A stretch of DNA of 64,000 nucleotides, from assembly GCF_000473205.1 (NCBI RefSeq), contig NZ_KI421507.1, positions 2,791,188 through 2,855,187 of the forward strand, in the 5' to 3' direction. The number at the start of each line of letters is the position of its first letter. The stretch's first letter is position 1. Below are positions 35,930-42,871 of this stretch, in pieces. The notes under the pieces were generated by a model. That model was not told where the DNA came from. It was given only the letters and a program-made list of their open reading frames with translations, and did no database searches. The stretch is from Pseudophaeobacter arcticus DSM 23566 (lineage in GTDB: Bacteria; Pseudomonadota; Alphaproteobacteria; Rhodobacterales; Rhodobacteraceae). The translations under genes were made by a program, and so were the position numbers.

Positions 35930-37307
35930 GATGCCGCAGATCGCGGGGTCCCTGCGCAACCGGCTTGCGGTGACCCTGATCGGCGGTGCGTCACTGCTGG
36001 CGCTGCTGCTGTTTCTGGTGGTCAGAAGCTACGCCGCCCAGATCGCGCAACAGGGGCAAGACAGCATTCTGGGCGCCTCGGTCTCCTCAATTCTGGATGC
36101 CGCCGTGCTGCGCGATGACCAGGTGGAGATTGATTTTCCCTATGCCTCCTTTTCGATGCTGACCACGCCGGCGCATGACCGGGTATTTTACGCAATCTAC
36201 CGGGATGACAAATTGTTGTCGGGCTATGCGGATCTGCCTCGGCCAGACAGCCCCGGCAATCCCGGCAGCTCTGACAGCGGCGAGCGGCACTATCAGACCG
36301 CTGAGTTCATCGGCAAACCCATCCGGATATCAACCGCCTCGCGCACCCTGCTTGGTGCCGATGTCAAAACCCATATCACCGTTTCCGTGGCTCAGACGCA
36401 GGATGCGCTCTCGGACCGGCTGAATGCCATCTCCCGCAATGTTGCCTCCTTTGGCATTGGCTTTTTTGTGCTGGTGGTGCTGTTGTCCTTTTGGGCCACC
36501 TCCATCACCATTGCACCGCTCAATCGTCTTGCCACCTCGGTCACCCGGCGCGGCCCTCAGGACCTGAGCCCAGTCAACAAACCCGTGCCCACCGAGATGC
36601 TGCCGCTGGTGCTCTCTCTCAACCGGTTGATGGCCCGGCTCAATCAGTCGCTGACCCAGTCCGAAGATTTTATCGCCGAGGCCGCCCATCGGGTGCGCAC
36701 GCCGCTTGCAACGGTACGCTCCTACGCCGAAACCACGCTCCAGCGGGTCGACAAAGAACAGAACCGGCAGGCGCTCAGGTCGATGATCCGGGCCATCGAC
36801 GAAAGCTCGCGCGCGGCGGGGCAACTGCTGGATCACGCGATGATCACCTTTCGCGCCGACCAGCTGGAATACCAGCAGTTGGACCTGGTCGATCTGGTAC
36901 AGGATTTGGTGCTGCGCCTCACTCCGGTTGCCGAAATGAAGGACATCGACCTGCGTCTTGATCTTGACCAGCCAGCCCTCTGCATGGGCGATCCCATCCT
37001 GCTGCAAAACGCCATTCGCAATCTGATCGACAATGCCCTGAAGTATTCCCCAAGCGAAAGCACCATAGACATTCGGGTGTCCTCCAGCCCCCGGCCGCAG
37101 GTCGAGATCCACGATCAGAGGCCGGGGTTCCCCGCCGATGAAATCTCTGATCTGGCCCTGCGGTTTTCGCGTGGCAATAATGCCGAGGGGACAATCGGCT
37201 CGGGGCTGGGGCTGACAATTGCCCAGGATGTCGCCATTGCCCATGGCGGAACCCTGGCCCTGTCCAACCTCAAGGAAGGCGGCGCATGCGTTATATTCTC
37301 GCTCTGA
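35922..37307 (+). CDS. tctE: Sensor histidine kinase (TctE-like)
   Basis: 461 residues from the ATG at 35922, overlapping the regulator gene by 8 bp. Membrane spans at about 16-34 and 178-200 flank a periplasmic sensor; H256 in EAAHRVRTPLATV is the phospho-acceptor and NLIDNALKY plus GSGLGLTIAQ form the ATP site. The G1 box reads HDQRPGF where DxGxG is usual, so one glycine is replaced by arginine; activity might be altered. Its 3' end overlaps the solute-binding lipoprotein gene by 22 bp. Confidence 0.88.
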   Translation: MVEMPQIAGSLRNRLAVTLIGGASLLALLLFLVVRSYAAQIAQQGQDSILGASVSSILDAAVLRDDQVEIDFPYASFSMLTTPAHDRVFYAIYRDDKLLSGYADLPRPDSPGNPGSSDSGERHYQTAEFIGKPIRISTASRTLLGADVKTHITVSVAQTQDALSDRLNAISRNVASFGIGFFVLVVLLSFWATSITIAPLNRLATSVTRRGPQDLSPVNKPVPTEMLPLVLSLNRLMARLNQSLTQSEDFIAEAAHRVRTPLATVRSYAETTLQRVDKEQNRQALRSMIRAIDESSRAAGQLLDHAMITFRADQLEYQQLDLVDLVQDLVLRLTPVAEMKDIDLRLDLDQPALCMGDPILLQNAIRNLIDNALKYSPSESTIDIRVSSSPRPQVEIHDQRPGFPADEISDLALRFSRGNNAEGTIGSGLGLTIAQDVAIAHGGTLALSNLKEGGACVIFSL

Positions 37308-38317
37308 TCCTGTCGCTTTTGCCGCTTCTGGCCTGCGCGCAAGACCGGGAAGCACAAAACCGGGACACCTGGGAAGACCGGGCGATGTTTCAGGGCAGCG
37401 CGTCGCGTCAGACGCTCAGAATTCTGTCCAGCACCGACAGATCCTTTTTTGCGCCGATCATCACCAGTTTCCTTGCCCAGCGCCCCGAGCTTGCCATCGA
37501 ATACCTTGTCTCCGGGACCGCCGAGGTCGACCGCATCTTCCGCCAGGATCCCAGCCAGTTTGATCTGGTCATTTCCAGCGCCATGGATTTGCAGTTCAAG
37601 GCGGCCAATGACGGACTTGCGCTGCCGATTGAAGATGTCACCACGCCCGATTGGGCCCAATGGCGACAGAGTCTCTTTGCCTTTACCACGGAGCCCGCAG
37701 CCATTGTCATTCGGCGCGCAGATTTTGCAGGTCACCCGCTGCCGCAAACCCGTCAGGACCTGATCCAGGCCCTGCGCGCCCGCCCCGAGGTTTTCCGCAA
37801 CAGGCTGGGAAGCTATGACATTCGCCAGTCCGGTCTGGGCTATCTCTTTGCCACCCAGGATGCCCGGGCCTCTGAAACCTATTGGCGGCTGATGGAGGTG
37901 ATGGGCAATCTGGGCACGCGGCTGTACTGCTGTTCCGGCGATATGATCACCGACCTGCAAAATGGAGAGCTGGCCGTCGCCTATAATGTGCTTGGCAGCT
38001 ATGCCTCTGCCCGCACCAAAAACAGCGATGATCTGGCCGTGATCCTGCCCGCTGATTTCCCCATCACCATGATGCGAACCGGCTTTGTGTCCGCCATGAC
38101 CACGCAGCCAGAACACGCCGGGGATTTTATCCGCCATCTGCTGGACATCCAGTCCGCGCCATTGGACCCACAGGTCTTTCCTTTGCCGCCACTGATCCCG
38201 GCATCTGGCTCGCAGCCCCAATTTGCAATCACGCTGGACCCGGCCTTGATGACCTATCTGGATAGGCTGAAAAGGCGCACCTTCCTGAAGGAATGGGTCA
38301 GCGCCGTCATTCAGTGA
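37286..38317 (+). CDS. Solute-binding lipoprotein co-encoded with TctDE-like system
   Basis: 343 residues. The N-terminus MRYILALILSLLPLLACAQ has a lipobox (LLAC, C17), so the protein is probably lipid-anchored facing the periplasm. The body resembles class II ABC-type binding proteins (LRILSSTDRSFFAPIITSFL near residue 43, GTAEVDRIFRQ). It starts inside the kinase gene (22-bp overlap) yet no ABC permease or ATPase is nearby. The likely role is to bind ligand and present it to the kinase sensor domain (inference). Confidence 0.8.
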   Translation: MRYILALILSLLPLLACAQDREAQNRDTWEDRAMFQGSASRQTLRILSSTDRSFFAPIITSFLAQRPELAIEYLVSGTAEVDRIFRQDPSQFDLVISSAMDLQFKAANDGLALPIEDVTTPDWAQWRQSLFAFTTEPAAIVIRRADFAGHPLPQTRQDLIQALRARPEVFRNRLGSYDIRQSGLGYLFATQDARASETYWRLMEVMGNLGTRLYCCSGDMITDLQNGELAVAYNVLGSYASARTKNSDDLAVILPADFPITMMRTGFVSAMTTQPEHAGDFIRHLLDIQSAPLDPQVFPLPPLIPASGSQPQFAITLDPALMTYLDRLKRRTFLKEWVSAVIQ

Positions 38318-38541
38318 ACCGGGCAGAAAACTGCGCAATAGGCCGCTTCGCTGCTCTGGCAGTCTGAACAGCGCCGCCATTCAGATTGCCCGATACCTGG
38401 TTGCCTGGGCGTCTGGGCGTCTGGGCGCAAGGTTGGCAATGTGGTGGTGATGTAAACCCCGACAGGATCAACTGGCCCACAGGCTGCCAGCACGGACCAC
38501 CCCCGGCAAGGATGGCCTGTGCCAGAGTTACGATCCTGCCC
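38318..38541. other. Intergenic region between convergent binding-protein and comE genes
   Basis: 224 bp between two convergent genes, with short repeated GTCTGGGC units near 38411-38425 but no recognised gene. A terminator would be expected; none with a T-tract was found by eye. Confidence 0.4.
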
Positions 38542-39108
38542 CTAGGCCTGCACCGCCTTCATGAACCGATCCCGGATCACCACAGGATCCAGGGGGATGG
38601 CCGGCATCTTGGCATTACCACTGTCACATTTGACCACCAGAACCGTTGCCGGGCCGCCCTGCTCCGCCTGTTTCAGCGCCTGCGCCAGGGCTGCAGCGGT
38701 GTCGACGTCCTGCACCTCAACCACAGAGTCACAGCCCGCAGCCCGCGCCATGCCGGCAAGGCAGGTCTTTTTGCCAGTGTAGGTTGGCTGATCCCCGGTC
38801 GACCCATAGGAGCCATTGTCGATAATCATCAGGATGTAGTTACCCGGGGCATTGTTGCCGATTGTCGGCAGGGTGCCGAGATTGGTCAGGACCGAGCCAT
38901 CGCCATCAATCACCACCACCGGTTTGGGCTGCGCCAGCGCCAGGCCCAGGCCAATCGAAGAGGCCAGGCCCATGGTGCCCAGCATGTAGAAATTGCTCGG
39001 TTGATCGTCGATGGCATGTAATTCCTGACTGGGAATGCCGATATTGCAGACGACCAGCTGATCCCGCAGCAGGGGCGCGATCTCGGTTAGGATTTCAGAT
39101 CGGATCAT
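38542..39108 (-). CDS. comE: Sulfopyruvate decarboxylase beta subunit (ComE-type)
   Basis: 188 residues. This is the thiamine-diphosphate-binding half: GDGSV at 69-73 and N98 give the TPP/Mg motif (GDG-N), after GTMGLASSIGLGLALA. With the alpha subunit it decarboxylates 3-sulfopyruvate to sulfoacetaldehyde. A split enzyme of two short subunits is typical of ComDE; phosphonopyruvate decarboxylase is usually a single longer chain. It overlaps comD by 4 bp (39105-39108). Confidence 0.87.
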   Translation of the reverse strand: MIRSEILTEIAPLLRDQLVVCNIGIPSQELHAIDDQPSNFYMLGTMGLASSIGLGLALAQPKPVVVIDGDGSVLTNLGTLPTIGNNAPGNYILMIIDNGSYGSTGDQPTYTGKKTCLAGMARAAGCDSVVEVQDVDTAAALAQALKQAEQGGPATVLVVKCDSGNAKMPAIPLDPVVIRDRFMKAVQA

Positions 39109-39629
39109 TGGTCGCCATAGCCTCCCCAGAAATTGGCATCGGTCAGGATCGCCACCGGTTTGTTGCACATGAAGGTATACTTGAGGATCATATCCAGTTC
39201 ATCCACGTCGGATTGTTTGTGGAAATGATAGGTCGGAATGTTCAACTGGGCCAACAGGGCCTTGGTATGCAGTGCCATCTCGACCTGACAGGCCACCGGT
39301 TCGCGCAGCTCACCGCGATAGGAGATCAGCATCGGCAGTGGCATCCGATAGTATTGAATGAGCGTGGCCAGGGTATTGATGGTCACCCCAATCGCCGTGT
39401 TTTGCATGATGATCGCCGGACGTTTCCCCCCCATCCAGGCCCCGGCACACAGCCCCATGCCCTCGTCCTCCTTGTTGGAGGGAATATGAAAAACCTCGTC
39501 GCGCCTCTCAACTTCGTCGATCACCCCGGCCAGTTGTTTACAGGGAACGGTGGTGACAAATGAAATGTCGTTGGCAACAAGATCATCCACGATCTTCTTG
39601 TCGATGTTCATTTTGGACATGCCTTTCAT
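39105..39629 (-). CDS. comD: Sulfopyruvate decarboxylase alpha subunit (ComD-type)
   Basis: 174 residues from the ATG at 39629, 9 bp after AGGAGG. It carries the pyrimidine-binding half of the TPP enzyme (FVTTVPCKQLAGVIDEV, then PSNKEDEGMGLCAGAWMGGK with the catalytic glutamate). The gene pair sits beside a TctABC importer and its sensor system, consistent with breakdown of sulfolactate or dihydroxypropanesulfonate, compounds roseobacters use. Xsc, SuyAB or SlcCD are not in the window. Confidence 0.87.
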   Translation of the reverse strand: MKGMSKMNIDKKIVDDLVANDISFVTTVPCKQLAGVIDEVERRDEVFHIPSNKEDEGMGLCAGAWMGGKRPAIIMQNTAIGVTINTLATLIQYYRMPLPMLISYRGELREPVACQVEMALHTKALLAQLNIPTYHFHKQSDVDELDMILKYTFMCNKPVAILTDANFWGGYGDQ

Positions 39630-39784
39630 TGCGCCGTGCCTCCTTGCTCTACCACAAGAACTGCCGGGTGGCATCGTTTGGCGCCCCCTGACCTTGGTTG
39701 CGTCGAAATCTGCCCCCCACATGCAAGGCACCTTGCCACAATCCACTTTCATGCTACCCTTCGCTAGTATTGAGGAGAGTTTTT

Positions 39785-40387
39785 ATGAGTTTTGTTAAGC
39801 AAGTTGCGATCTCAGCCCCCCTGGTTGCCCTTTTTGCCCTGGCACAGAGCCCCACCTCTGTTTCCGCAGGCGGCGATGCTGGTGGGAGCGGCGCCTCCTA
39901 TGGGTTGAGCAACACAGCAACCCGGTCTGTGACAAAGACGCTGTCACGTGGGGGCGCGCAATGCCGCAAGCAGCCCCCCGTCTACCGCTACGATTGCTAC
40001 CGCTTGGTCTACCGGCGCGCGGCAAACCAACTGCAGGGGAATAGTGCCTATTCCGAAGCGCAGCAAGCGCTGGAACTGGTCGAACGCAGCCTGGAAGCGG
40101 CGGTTGCACAGAACCGCGACAGCACGCAGCCCAAACGTCGGCGCGCTTTTGAAACCTATACGCCGGTAAAACCCGCCGCCATCCCAAGGGTCAAACGTGC
40201 CGCGATAGAGGCGTTGGAACAAGCCGAAACCATTTTGCTGCGGTCGCCCGCAAACAAGCAAGAGCACTATACCCGCATCGCTGAGGCGATAAACTCCAAC
40301 AAGGTCCTGTTGCGATCTGCCCTTTTGTCCGGTGGCATGATCCGCTTTGCCCAGACCCTGATCACAGGTTTTCTGCGTCAGGGCTGA
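39785..40387 (+). CDS. Hypothetical secreted protein
   Basis: 200 residues from the ATG at 39785 (GAGGAG upstream). A Sec signal peptide (AISAPLVALFALAQSPTSVSA) leads into a glycine/serine-rich patch and then a mostly helical domain with two cysteines close together (QCRKQ and YDCYR, near residues 59-70), possibly a disulfide. Not a family I recognise. It stands alone, divergent from comDE. Confidence 0.6.
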   Translation: MSFVKQVAISAPLVALFALAQSPTSVSAGGDAGGSGASYGLSNTATRSVTKTLSRGGAQCRKQPPVYRYDCYRLVYRRAANQLQGNSAYSEAQQALELVERSLEAAVAQNRDSTQPKRRRAFETYTPVKPAAIPRVKRAAIEALEQAETILLRSPANKQEHYTRIAEAINSNKVLLRSALLSGGMIRFAQTLITGFLRQG

Positions 40388-40443
40388 CGCCTGCCAGCTG
40401 CCCCATTGCGCCCTGAAGCACCCCGGCGCGCAATGGCCTGCAA

Positions 40444-40456
40444 GGGGGGGGGGGGG
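40444..40456. repeat. G13 homopolymer
   Basis: Thirteen consecutive G residues about 60 bp after the secreted-protein gene. It lies in non-coding sequence. Such tracts are prone to slippage and to sequencing error, so the exact length is uncertain. Confidence 0.85.
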
Positions 40457-40555
40457 CACCGGCCCCAAAGCAAAACCTCTGCCGCACGCCCCCTGCTGTA
40501 TCTGTGGTGTCAAACCTGCGACATTAAACCTGTGGCCCGCAAAAGGCCAAAGCGA

Positions 40556-40963
40556 TCAACGGACCACATGCACCGCACAGGCCGCATGGCGCACCACCTG
40601 GCTGGCGGTTGAACCCAGCAGCAAATCTTGCATGCCCGGACGGTGGGATGAGATAATCACCAGATCGGGCTTGTTTGCATCTGCCCAGTCGAGAATGGAA
40701 CGCCCCGAATGCCCCTCAATAACAACGCTTTTGGCGTTTGGCAGGGGTTTGGCCAGGGCTGCCAGCTCAGCCTCCAGCGCCTTGCGGGTCTCTGCCATAT
40801 ATTCTGCAGACATATAGGAGATCGCGTAGGCCGGGACCTGTTCAACCACATGCAACAGCGTGATCTTGGCCTCTGGTGTGGCCAAGAGCTGCGCAAGCTT
40901 CAGCGGTGCTGAGACATCGCGGTCAGGGTCAAACGAAATTGGCACGAGAATATTGTGATACAT
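40556..40963 (-). CDS. Universal stress protein (UspA family)
   Basis: 135 residues, one Usp domain. It starts MYHNILVPISFDPD and ends with the nucleotide-binding G-x2-G-x9-G-S/T-type region (GMQDLLLGSTASQVVRHAAC). A box matching the FNR consensus lies about 60 bp upstream, which suggests induction under low oxygen, as known for uspA genes in Rhodobacterales. Confidence 0.88.
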   Translation of the reverse strand: MYHNILVPISFDPDRDVSAPLKLAQLLATPEAKITLLHVVEQVPAYAISYMSAEYMAETRKALEAELAALAKPLPNAKSVVIEGHSGRSILDWADANKPDLVIISSHRPGMQDLLLGSTASQVVRHAACAVHVVR

Positions 40964-41023
40964 GATAAGCCTCCTTGGCTACTCGCCTAAACAAGAGCAT
41001 GGCCCCAGATCATCCTATGGACC

Positions 41024-41037
41024 TTGATCCAAATCAG
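41024..41037 (-). promoter_or_regulatory. FnrL/FNR-type box upstream of uspA
   Basis: TTGATCCAAATCAG matches the FNR consensus TTGAT-N4-ATCAA in nine of ten defined positions. It is 61 bp upstream of the UspA start codon, a spacing compatible with activation. No other strong copy was noticed in the window. Confidence 0.65.
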
Positions 41038-41074
41038 GAGTTATGCCCTTTGTGATTTTGTCCCGACATTGCGA

Positions 41075-41401
41075 TCATAGAGCCTCAAATGTCGCTGCGA
41101 CCTCATACATAACCGGCTCAAAGCTGCGGCACAGCTCGTTGATTTGACGGTTGCGCGCCCGCATCTCGGCAGAGCGCAGCATCGCCATGAAGTCCTCGCG
41201 GCTGCGCCATTGTGAGTAGTTTGCAATCCGCGTCTGGGCGTCATTCACATGCAGCCCAGCCGCTATAAACCCCGGTTGTTTCGAGATATATTCGCCATAG
41301 GCATCCTTGAGCGCATCCAAAAGATCCTGGCAGGTTCCCGGCGTCATTTCAAAGGTCGTAATAACCGTTTGGATATCCGCACCATCAGTGATGTTAGGCA
41401 T
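41075..41401 (-). CDS. Antibiotic biosynthesis monooxygenase (ABM) domain protein
   Basis: 108 residues from the ATG at 41401, which follows CAGGGAGAAG. The dimeric alpha/beta-barrel ABM pattern is visible: GFIAAGLHVNDAQTRIANYS and QWRSREDFMAMLRS. Members act as cofactor-free monooxygenases or heme-degrading enzymes, or only as small binding proteins; the function here is open. It is divergent from the beta-barrel-like gene at 41548. Confidence 0.72.
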   Translation of the reverse strand: MPNITDGADIQTVITTFEMTPGTCQDLLDALKDAYGEYISKQPGFIAAGLHVNDAQTRIANYSQWRSREDFMAMLRSAEMRARNRQINELCRSFEPVMYEVAATFEAL

Positions 41402-41547
41402 TGGCTTCTCCCTGGCTGTTTCGCTACGTGTGACAAGCCTACGATGGTTCCGCCAAGAAACAGACTCGTTTTTGCGTAGATGATTGCCAGCGCGGGGTGT
41501 GTACACGTATAACATGAGCATGTTATCGCAACCTCCCCCATAAGGCC

Positions 41548-42249
41548 ATGCCCCGCCGCGCACATCTGGTTCTGGCGCTTTGGGCCGCGACCCTGCCTCT
41601 GGCTGCCAATGCCGGAGCCTGGAAGCACCCTGTCGACACGGGCTTTGCTTCTACCAGCTTTACCCTGCGCAGATCTGACCAGGGTTTGGTGAGCGAGTTT
41701 GGCTATTATCGTGACTTTGGCCTCTCAGCCCGGTTTGATCTGGGCATTGACCTGAACCAACAGGACAACCAAGAGGGCCATGTCCTGGTCTTTGCCCGCC
41801 TGCCTCTGCGCCAGGGCGGAGACAAAACCCAAATCGCGGCCGAACTGGCGCTTGGGGGCAATCACGCGCAGTTGCAGTGGCACCCGATGTACCGGCTCAC
41901 CCTGTCTACCGGGCGCAGCAGACGCACACTCAGGGGCACCCTTTGGGGCAACCTTGATCTGAGTTTTGAACAGCGCGGCGATGCCCCCCACCCCTTGTGG
42001 AAGCTGGACGGCAGTTTTGGACTAGACAGCAGTCGGCGGCTCTCGCCGCTTTTGCAGGTTGAGACAAGCTTTGGCCAGGGTGCAGATTTCGCCTATGCGA
42101 TAACGCCCTCCCTGCGTATCAAGCTTTCTGGCCTGTCCTTGGCCGGAAAACACAGGTTCGAGAAGAGCGACCTGACCATCGGGCTTGAATATCGGCACGC
42201 AAAGACGCAGAGTCTTGGCCTCAAGATAGCCCTGTGGCAGCGCTTTTGA
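41548..42249 (+). CDS. Hypothetical secreted, outer-membrane-barrel-like protein
   Basis: 233 residues with a Sec signal peptide (LVLALWAATLPLAANAG). The body alternates short beta-type stretches (FTLRRSDQGLVSEFGYYR, LRGTLWGNLDLSFEQRG, LTIGLEYRHAKTQ) and ends in the phenylalanine of WQRF, the usual C-terminal signal of outer-membrane beta-barrels. No specific family recognised. Its function is unknown. Confidence 0.6.
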   Translation: MPRRAHLVLALWAATLPLAANAGAWKHPVDTGFASTSFTLRRSDQGLVSEFGYYRDFGLSARFDLGIDLNQQDNQEGHVLVFARLPLRQGGDKTQIAAELALGGNHAQLQWHPMYRLTLSTGRSRRTLRGTLWGNLDLSFEQRGDAPHPLWKLDGSFGLDSSRRLSPLLQVETSFGQGADFAYAITPSLRIKLSGLSLAGKHRFEKSDLTIGLEYRHAKTQSLGLKIALWQRF

Positions 42250-42285
42250 TGCATCGCCCTAGCCAGATTTTCCCTGTTTCCCTGC

Positions 42286-42330
42286 CCCAAATTCCCCTGA
42301 CCCAATTTCCCTTGCCCCAATTTCCTAAGA
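42286..42330. repeat. 15-bp imperfect tandem repeat
   Basis: Three units of about CCCAATTTCCCTTGC (42286-42300, 42301-42315, 42316-42330), with a weaker upstream copy in TCCCTGTTTCCCTGC. They fill the gap between the barrel-like gene and the HugZ-like gene. Confidence 0.75.
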
Positions 42331-42346
42331 CCCAAAGACTGGCGCC

Positions 42347-42862
42347 ATGACACCGATCCCCCCCAAGGCCTCCCCGACCACCAACCCGATCCGCCCGACC
42401 AACGATGAGGCCCGTGCCCTGGCTCAAAGCCTGATGAGCCAGGCCCGCTTTGCCGCTCTGGCCACCCTGGATGCCAGTGGCAGCCCACTGGTAACACGGG
42501 TCGCTTTTGGACTCTGCCCTGCAGGCCAGCCGATCAGCCTGATGTCCAACCTCGCCCAGCACAGCCAGAACCTGGCAGCAAACCCCGCGTGCTCGCTGCT
42601 GGTCGGGGAGCCCGGCCCAAAGGGAGACCCGCTCACCCATCCCCGGCTTAGTCTGGTGGGCACAGCGCGGTTTGTCAGCAACCAAAGCCCAGAGCATCAG
42701 GAAATGGCCACGCATTACCTGCGCAGCCATCCAAAATCCAAACTCTACATCGGCTTTGCGGATTTCTCGTTTGTCCGCTTTACTGTGCAGCTGGGCAACC
42801 TGAACGGCGGCTTTGGCAAGGCTTTCAACCTCACTCCAGGTGACCTGTCGCCTCTCAGCTAG
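42347..42862 (+). CDS. Pyridoxamine-phosphate-oxidase-like protein (HugZ-like)
   Basis: 171 residues with a split-barrel flavin/heme-binding fold. Seen are ARFAALATLDASGSPLVTRV, LMSNLAQHSQNLAANPACSLL and the C-terminal FVRFTVQLGNLNGGFGKAF. The pattern resembles HugZ-type heme-utilisation proteins and general PNPOx proteins. Cofactor and function are undetermined; it lies 10 bp from the convergent beta-helix gene. Confidence 0.72.
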   Translation: MTPIPPKASPTTNPIRPTNDEARALAQSLMSQARFAALATLDASGSPLVTRVAFGLCPAGQPISLMSNLAQHSQNLAANPACSLLVGEPGPKGDPLTHPRLSLVGTARFVSNQSPEHQEMATHYLRSHPKSKLYIGFADFSFVRFTVQLGNLNGGFGKAFNLTPGDLSPLS

Positions 42863-42871
42863 GTGGCGGGC

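Noticed and set aside
36330..37355. 341-codon antisense frame over the TctE-like kinase
   Set aside because: Kinase motifs and gene overlaps support the plus strand; the antisense frame is an artefact.
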